From contig JAHHUF010000070.1 of the NCBI GenBank assembly GCA_020024115.1, forward strand, positions 1-9,112: a stretch of DNA of 9,112 nucleotides, written 5' to 3'. The notes beneath the pieces are model-generated. The model was not told the origin of the DNA. It saw only the letters and a program-made list of their open reading frames with translations, and did not search any database. The stretch's first letter is position 1. Every line of letters starts with the position of its first letter. Source of the DNA: Anaerofilum sp. GTDB taxonomy: Bacteria > Bacillota > Clostridia > Oscillospirales > Ruminococcaceae. The position numbers and the translations under genes are program-made. Below, in pieces: positions 5,400 through 9,112 of this stretch.

Positions 5400-7787
5400 A
5401 TGGAATCAAATAAATATTGCAAAGCACTGGAACTGGACAAAATTATTGCCCGTGCCGTAGAATATGTGCTTTGCTCAGAAGCAAAAGACCGCCTGTGGCA
5501 GCAGCCGGCGACACAAAATGCAGAGGAAGAACGGTGGGCATTGCAGCAAACCGACAGCATGACCACCCTGTTATTAAAAAACGGCAGCCCACGGTTTGCA
5601 CCCGTCAGCGGTGTGGAAGGAATTGTGCAGCGTGCAGCAAAAGGCGGTATTCTGTCAATGGCAGAGTTGCTTTGCTGTGCAGGTGTGCTGCGGAATTTCC
5701 GTACATTGAACGAATGGTATCATTTGACTGAGCATGATATGTTGCCGATAGATGATTTGTTTTATGGCATGACCCCTCAGCCGGGGCTGGAAAAACAAAT
5801 CACAGACTCTATTTTGTCCGAGGAAGAAATGGCAGACACCGCCAGCGATGAACTGTATCAGGTTCGCCGCAAGATTCGCCAAATGGAAAGCAGCATCCGT
5901 GACAAACTGGACGGCTTAATCAAAAACAGCCAGTCATCAAAATATTTGCAGGATGCCATTGTGTCTATCCGAAACGGGCGGTTTGTTGTGCCAGTCAAAG
6001 CAGAGTTTCGGGGCGAAGTGGGGGGCGTTATCCACGATGTTTCCTCGTCCGGTGCAACTTTGTTTGTAGAGCCGACCGCTGTTGTGGAAGCAAATGCAAA
6101 AATTTTGCAGCTGCGCAGTCAAGAGGCAGCCGAGATTGAGCGTATTCTGGAAGCGTTCACCAATCAGATTGCCTCGCAGGAGCAAACCATTTTGTTTGGC
6201 TATAATTGTATGTTGGATATTGATGTATTGCTGGCAAAAGCAAAGTTGGCATTGGCACAAAATGCAACCATGCCTTTGGTTACAGAGGAAGGCTGGTTTT
6301 GTCTGAATAAAGCACGGCATCCGTTGATTGCTGCGGACAAGGTCGTTCCTATTGATGTGGAACTGGGCAAAGAATATGATACAATGGTCATCACAGGCCC
6401 AAACACAGGCGGTAAAACCGTCACTTTAAAAACAGCAGGTTTGCTGTGTGCAATGGCACAGCATGGCTTGCTGATTCCTGCACAGGCAGGCAGCACCGTT
6501 TGTACATTCAGTGATTATTTGGTGGATATTGGCGATGAGCAAAGCATTGAGCAAAGTCTGTCTACATTTTCGGGGCATATTCGCAACATTGTGGGCATTT
6601 TGGAAAAAGCCAGCCCTAGCACATTGGTTTTGCTGGACGAATTGGGTGCAGGAACCGACCCGGCCGAGGGCGCAGCATTAGCGGTCAGCATCATTGAGCG
6701 TCTGCGCAAGGCAGGAGCAAGGGTGATGGGCACTACCCACTATGCCGAAATGAAAGTGTTTGCACTGGAAACAGCAGGGGTGCAAAACGCAAGCTGTGAG
6801 TTTGATTTGGAAAGCCTGCGCCCCACCTATCGTTTGAGCGTGGGCGTGCCGGGAAAATCCAACGCATTTTTAATCAGCGAAAAACTGGGCTTACCAATGG
6901 ATGTAATCAAAGCGGCAAATGTACATTTGTCCAGTGATGACAAACGGCTGGACAGTGTTTTGGCACAGCTTGAGGACTTGAAAATTCAGCTAAAAGCCCG
7001 TCAGGATGAAATTGAGCAGCTAAAATATGATGCAGAGCATCAACTAGAATCTGCACGCAAAAAGCGTGATGCACTGATTCAGCAAGGCGAAACCGAGCTA
7101 GAAGCAGCCCGCCTAAAAGCACGCACCATGACCCAACAGGTGCAGGACAATGCCTATGCCCTGATGGACGAAATGCGAAAACTGCAAAAAGACGAAAAAC
7201 TAGCGGCCTCCCAAAAGGCACAGCGTGCCAGAGAGATTGCTCGCAAAGAAACCGACCTGCTGTTTAACAAAACCGATGTGGTGCATACCGTTGTCAAAGA
7301 GTTCACCCCACTGAAAAGTGTGAAAGTGGGGCAAGAGGTTTTGATTGTGGAGCTTGACCAGATTGCAACTGTTTCCTCTATGCCCGACCGCAACGGGCTG
7401 GTTGAGGTGCGTGCGGGCATTTTGCGGACAAAGGTTCCGCTCAGCAAACTGGCAGCCCCCAACAAACAGAAAAAAGACAAGCCACAAACCAAAAAGCAGG
7501 CAGGACGCAGTGCAACGGTGCAGCGTTCTTCGTCCAGCCGAGATTCTCGCATGGAAATCAATCTGCTTGGAATGACAGTGGAAGAAGCATTGATGGAGGC
7601 AGACCAGTTTATTGACCATGCTGTTCTAAACCACATTTCTCCCATTTATCTCATTCATGGTAAAGGCACAGGGGCATTGCGTTCGGCAATTCAGGCACAT
7701 TTGCGTGGGCATCGCAATGTGAAAAGTTTCCGCCTTGGCAGATATGGCGAGGGCGAAACGGGTGTCACTGTGGTTGAATTGAAATAA
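5400..7787 (+). CDS. mutS2: MutS2: MutS-like ATPase with Smr domain
   Basis: A 795-residue MutS2 protein, close to the Bacillus length of 785. The family binds branched DNA and, in Bacillus, collided ribosomes, which it splits using its ATPase. Domain order: N-terminal lever/core helices (about 1-290; LELDKIIARAVEY near 11-23 and GRFVVPVKAEFRG), ATPase with Walker A GPNTGGKT (333-340) and Walker B LVLLDELGAGTDP (409-421), TTHYAEMK as switch motif, a long coiled-coil region (about 505-625), a KOW-like small segment, a Lys-rich linker (about 685-715) and an Smr domain (718-795). In Smr, HGKGTGALR (753-761) is intact but the first motif reads INLLG (720-724) where LDLRG or LDLHG is typical. Ribosome binding site AGGAG (5387-5391) eight bases before the ATG. 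It ends at a strong terminator, so it closes the cluster. Confidence 0.96.
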   Translation: MESNKYCKALELDKIIARAVEYVLCSEAKDRLWQQPATQNAEEERWALQQTDSMTTLLLKNGSPRFAPVSGVEGIVQRAAKGGILSMAELLCCAGVLRNFRTLNEWYHLTEHDMLPIDDLFYGMTPQPGLEKQITDSILSEEEMADTASDELYQVRRKIRQMESSIRDKLDGLIKNSQSSKYLQDAIVSIRNGRFVVPVKAEFRGEVGGVIHDVSSSGATLFVEPTAVVEANAKILQLRSQEAAEIERILEAFTNQIASQEQTILFGYNCMLDIDVLLAKAKLALAQNATMPLVTEEGWFCLNKARHPLIAADKVVPIDVELGKEYDTMVITGPNTGGKTVTLKTAGLLCAMAQHGLLIPAQAGSTVCTFSDYLVDIGDEQSIEQSLSTFSGHIRNIVGILEKASPSTLVLLDELGAGTDPAEGAALAVSIIERLRKAGARVMGTTHYAEMKVFALETAGVQNASCEFDLESLRPTYRLSVGVPGKSNAFLISEKLGLPMDVIKAANVHLSSDDKRLDSVLAQLEDLKIQLKARQDEIEQLKYDAEHQLESARKKRDALIQQGETELEAARLKARTMTQQVQDNAYALMDEMRKLQKDEKLAASQKAQRAREIARKETDLLFNKTDVVHTVVKEFTPLKSVKVGQEVLIVELDQIATVSSMPDRNGLVEVRAGILRTKVPLSKLAAPNKQKKDKPQTKKQAGRSATVQRSSSSRDSRMEINLLGMTVEEALMEADQFIDHAVLNHISPIYLIHGKGTGALRSAIQAHLRGHRNVKSFRLGRYGEGETGVTVVELK

Positions 7788-7802
7788 AATCTATCCCACT
7801 CG

Positions 7803-7834
7803 AAAAGTCTGTTCAAACCGAACAGGCTTTTTTT
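7803..7834 (+). terminator. Intrinsic terminator after mutS2
   Basis: A 12-bp stem pairs AAAAGTCTGTTC (7803-7814) with GAACAGGCTTTT (7820-7831) through one G-U wobble, around the 5-base loop AAACC. The right arm runs into seven T residues (7828-7834). It lies 15 bases after the mutS2 stop, marking the end of the housekeeping transcript. Confidence 0.9.
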
Positions 7835-7878
7835 GTTGCGAAAATTTGCTTTTTCAATAGAAAAAACTGAATATCATA

Positions 7879-7907
7879 TTGCGTTAGAAAAAAATTCGTA
7901 ATATACT
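7879..7907 (+). promoter_or_regulatory. Sigma-A-like promoter for the lipoprotein gene
   Basis: TTGCGT (7879-7884) and TATACT (7902-7907) are separated by exactly 17 bases, following the mutS2 terminator. Transcription would start near 7914 and give a leader of about 83 bases to the ATG at 7997. The gene's ribosome binding site is AAGGAG at 7983-7988, eight bases from the ATG. Initiation signals are therefore intact even though the reading frame is broken. Confidence 0.6.
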
Positions 7908-7996
7908 ATAAAAAGTATTTTTCCAAAAATTAACAATAATGTAAGGGGATAAAGCTAATTTTGGAATCATAAAACACTATAAAAGGAGAGAATCAA

Positions 7997-8857
7997 ATGA
8001 AAACCAAAAAGATGCTTGCTATTTTGGCAGCAACAGCATTTGTGGTTTCGTTGGTTGGATGCGGAAGTAAAAATAAAGCCAAGTAAGATTCCAGTGCAGA
8101 CAATACTGTGCAAGAAAAACCAACTTTGGAAGTCACCACTGAATTGGCGTTGAATGTTGGCGAAAGCGGAGATTTAGAGGTAACAATCACCCCCGAAGAA
8201 CTGGCGAAATATGCCACTTTCCAATCAAGCGATGAGGCTGTCACAACAGTTGATGAAAAGGGAACTGTTATCGGTGTTTCAGCTGGTGAATGTACTATCA
8301 CCACAAAGATTGATTTGCCTGATGCAGATAAAGATACAGAAGAAAAAACAGATGATTCTGCCAAGAAAAAAGATTCTGATTCCAGTTCAGGCAGTTAGGG
8401 AGAAGAAACCACAGATGATGTGAGTACGGCTGAAACCAAAGTTGTTGTTTCTGATGTAAAACCAGAATCAGAGGAAAAAGACACTTTGGACGGAGAAAAT
8501 ATCACTGCTCCTGTTGAATCCGATAAAACAGTTGCAAATGGTACTGCTGTTAATGGTGCAAAGGGTGATAAAAAAGAGGAAAATAAGCCAGTACAAAAGC
8601 CTGCTGTTCCCCCTCCTGCACCTGAACAGCCAGTACCTCTGGCACCAGCTCCTGCACCCGATGTGCAACATTATCATGGAAATATGTTTGATTCTGGTGT
8701 GTGCCCTGTACCAGGTTGTGGATTTGTTTATGCACCAGCCTCTCAACATTATCACGGAAATGGTCAAGACGCTGGAACTTGTCCTGTTTGAGGATTTGTG
8801 TATGATGTAGGTGCTGGTGGTGGAAGTTTTGCACTGTCACCTATTATCGGAGAATAA
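7997..8857 (+). pseudogene. Predicted surface lipoprotein with Big_2-like domain, broken by three in-frame stops
   Basis: One frame of 287 codons runs from ATG 7997 to TAA 8855-8857, interrupted by TAA (8084-8086, codon 30), TAG (8396-8398, codon 134) and TGA (8789-8791, codon 265). Without them it would be an exported lipoprotein: Lys-rich start MKTKKM, hydrophobic segment, lipobox LVGC with C22. Codons 44-105 resemble a bacterial Ig-like group 2 domain (LNVGESGDLEVTITP, FQSSDEAVTTVDEKG, VSAGECTIT). Then come an Asp/Ser/Lys linker (about 106-133), an acidic stretch, a Pro/Ala linker (about 195-223) and two HYHGN repeats with cysteines (225 onward). No frameshift occurs in 861 bases, and each stop is one substitution from a sense codon, so inactivation looks recent. 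All three stop codons end intact neighbours (mutS2 TAA, recO TAG, dgkA TGA), which argues against recoding. I do not recognise the specific protein. Sequencing error or readthrough remain possible. Confidence 0.75.
8666..8815 (+). repeat. Two tandem His/Cys repeats in the lipoprotein C-terminus
   Basis: Copy 1 starts at 8666 (QHYHGN, then DSGVCPVPGCGFVYAP) and copy 2 at 8744 (QHYHGN, then DAGTCPV, stop, GFVYDV). The unit is 78 bases; copy 2 lacks six bases, corresponding to Pro-Gly, just before the TGA that replaces the second cysteine codon. The two His and two Cys per unit could bind metal; that is inference only. Confidence 0.75.
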
Positions 8858-8895
8858 GAAAAAGCCGAAAAATAAATCTCGGCTTTTTCTTATTC
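8852..8895. terminator. Long perfect inverted repeat, likely bidirectional terminator
   Basis: Seventeen bases at 8852-8868 pair perfectly with 8879-8895 around a 10-base loop. The core is AAAAAGCCGA with TCGGCTTTTT, and both arms have A or T runs, so it can act as an intrinsic terminator on either strand. The left arm contains the final stop of the lipoprotein frame (8855-8857). On the minus strand it lies about 57 bases beyond the transposase stop. Confidence 0.85.
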
Positions 8896-8938
8896 CTGCT
8901 TTTAATTTAATAAACAAAAATCAAGCAATATTAAATAG

Positions 8939-9112
8939 TGTCTACACAAGTTTAAGCCAAAACAGCACACCAAATAGCATTGCAACGAATATGCACTGCT
9001 GCCAGAAATGAAGCTGTATTTTTGGCATATCGTGTGGCAATTCCCCGCCAACGCTTCAGGTGTAAAAAGCATTCTTCACCAAATGCCGCAGTCGATACAG
9101 ATAATGGTCGTA
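8939..9112 (-). mobile_element. End of an IS5-type insertion sequence, cut by the window edge
   Basis: From about 8939 onward the minus strand encodes the C-terminus of an IS5-type transposase, and the sequence GTGTCTACAC just outside its stop (from 8939) looks like an outer terminal sequence preceded by TA, a common target of one IS5 subgroup. The other end lies outside the window, so neither the inverted repeat nor the target duplication can be verified. The boundary is an estimate. Confidence 0.5.
8952..9112 (-). pseudogene. IS5-type DDE transposase, C-terminal fragment, frameshifted
   Basis: Read on the minus strand from the window edge, one frame gives YDHYLYRLRHLVKNAF (9112 down to 9065), and the next frame continues as LHLKRWRGIATRYAKNTASF and on to the stop at 8952-8954. 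Joined, they match the C-terminal signature of IS5-type transposases, Y-x2-R-x3-E-x6-K. The join falls in a run of five T on the minus strand (plus 9064-9068) where six would keep the frame, so one base seems lost. The catalytic Glu of the DDE triad is replaced by Lys (codon at plus 9074-9076). Both defects point to a dead copy, although IS elements can use programmed frameshifting. The downstream frame is also open to the window edge but there it has no transposase character. Confidence 0.72.

Noticed and set aside
8108..8398. GTG-started 96-codon frame as a separate gene
   Set aside because: It is in frame with the lipoprotein, has no ribosome binding site, and its Ig-like domain needs the upstream signal peptide; it is a piece of the broken gene.
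8420..8791. GTG-started 123-codon frame as a separate gene
   Set aside because: Same frame as the lipoprotein, no ribosome binding site at the GTG; it is the linker and repeat part of the pseudogene.
8811..9011. 66-codon plus-strand frame crossing the terminator into the IS end
   Set aside because: It runs through a perfect terminator hairpin and antisense to the transposase, with no ribosome binding site.
1..9112. CRISPR array, tRNA, rRNA or riboswitch
   Set aside because: No regularly spaced short repeats, no tRNA cloverleaf pattern, no rRNA sequence and no recognisable riboswitch core in the spacers by eye.

Overview
The window is a conserved chromosomal housekeeping cluster from a low-to-moderate G+C Gram-positive bacterium, most likely a spore-forming clostridium (inference: Eubacteriales, possibly Oscillospiraceae/Ruminococcaceae-like). 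The basis is a yqfD sporulation gene, the gene order yqfD-phoH-ybeY-dgkA-era-yqzL-recO-mutS2, strong AGGAGG-type ribosome binding sites, and A/T-rich spacers with sigma-A-like promoters. All intact genes lie on the + strand.

Layout. Bases 1-984 hold the 3' part of yqfD, whose 5' end lies before the window. A 316-base spacer (985-1300) carries an extended -10 motif, a GC-rich hairpin followed by a T-rich stretch, a second promoter candidate and the phoH ribosome binding site. phoH (1301-2278) is followed by a 243-base spacer where many relatives keep pgpH (7TM-HD c-di-AMP phosphodiesterase); no such gene is visible here. ybeY, dgkA and era then run almost without gaps; era starts with TTG inside the dgkA stop. 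A promoter-like TATAAT precedes a 50-residue YqzL-family gene, which overlaps recO by 50 bases. recO is followed after 13 bases by mutS2, which ends at a strong intrinsic terminator (7803-7834).

How the genes work together. PhoH-like ATPase, YbeY and Era belong to RNA metabolism and 16S rRNA/30S maturation. DgkA recycles undecaprenol or phosphorylates diacylglycerol at the membrane. RecO and MutS2 act in recombination, repair and ribosome rescue. The compact spacing suggests ybeY-dgkA-era as one unit and yqzL-recO-mutS2 as a second, overlapping unit.

The accessory part starts after the terminator. A promoter and ribosome binding site drive a predicted lipoprotein gene (7997-8857) with a lipobox, a Big_2-like Ig domain, charged and Pro/Ala-rich linkers, and two His/Cys repeats. 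Its frame is held over 287 codons but is interrupted by one TAA, one TAG and one TGA, so I call it a pseudogene; readthrough is a testable alternative. It ends in a 17-bp perfect inverted repeat that can terminate transcription in both directions. The right edge holds the 3' end of an IS5-type transposase on the minus strand, itself damaged by a frameshift and by loss of the catalytic glutamate. I found no clearly new biological system; the lipoprotein locus is the least explained part.
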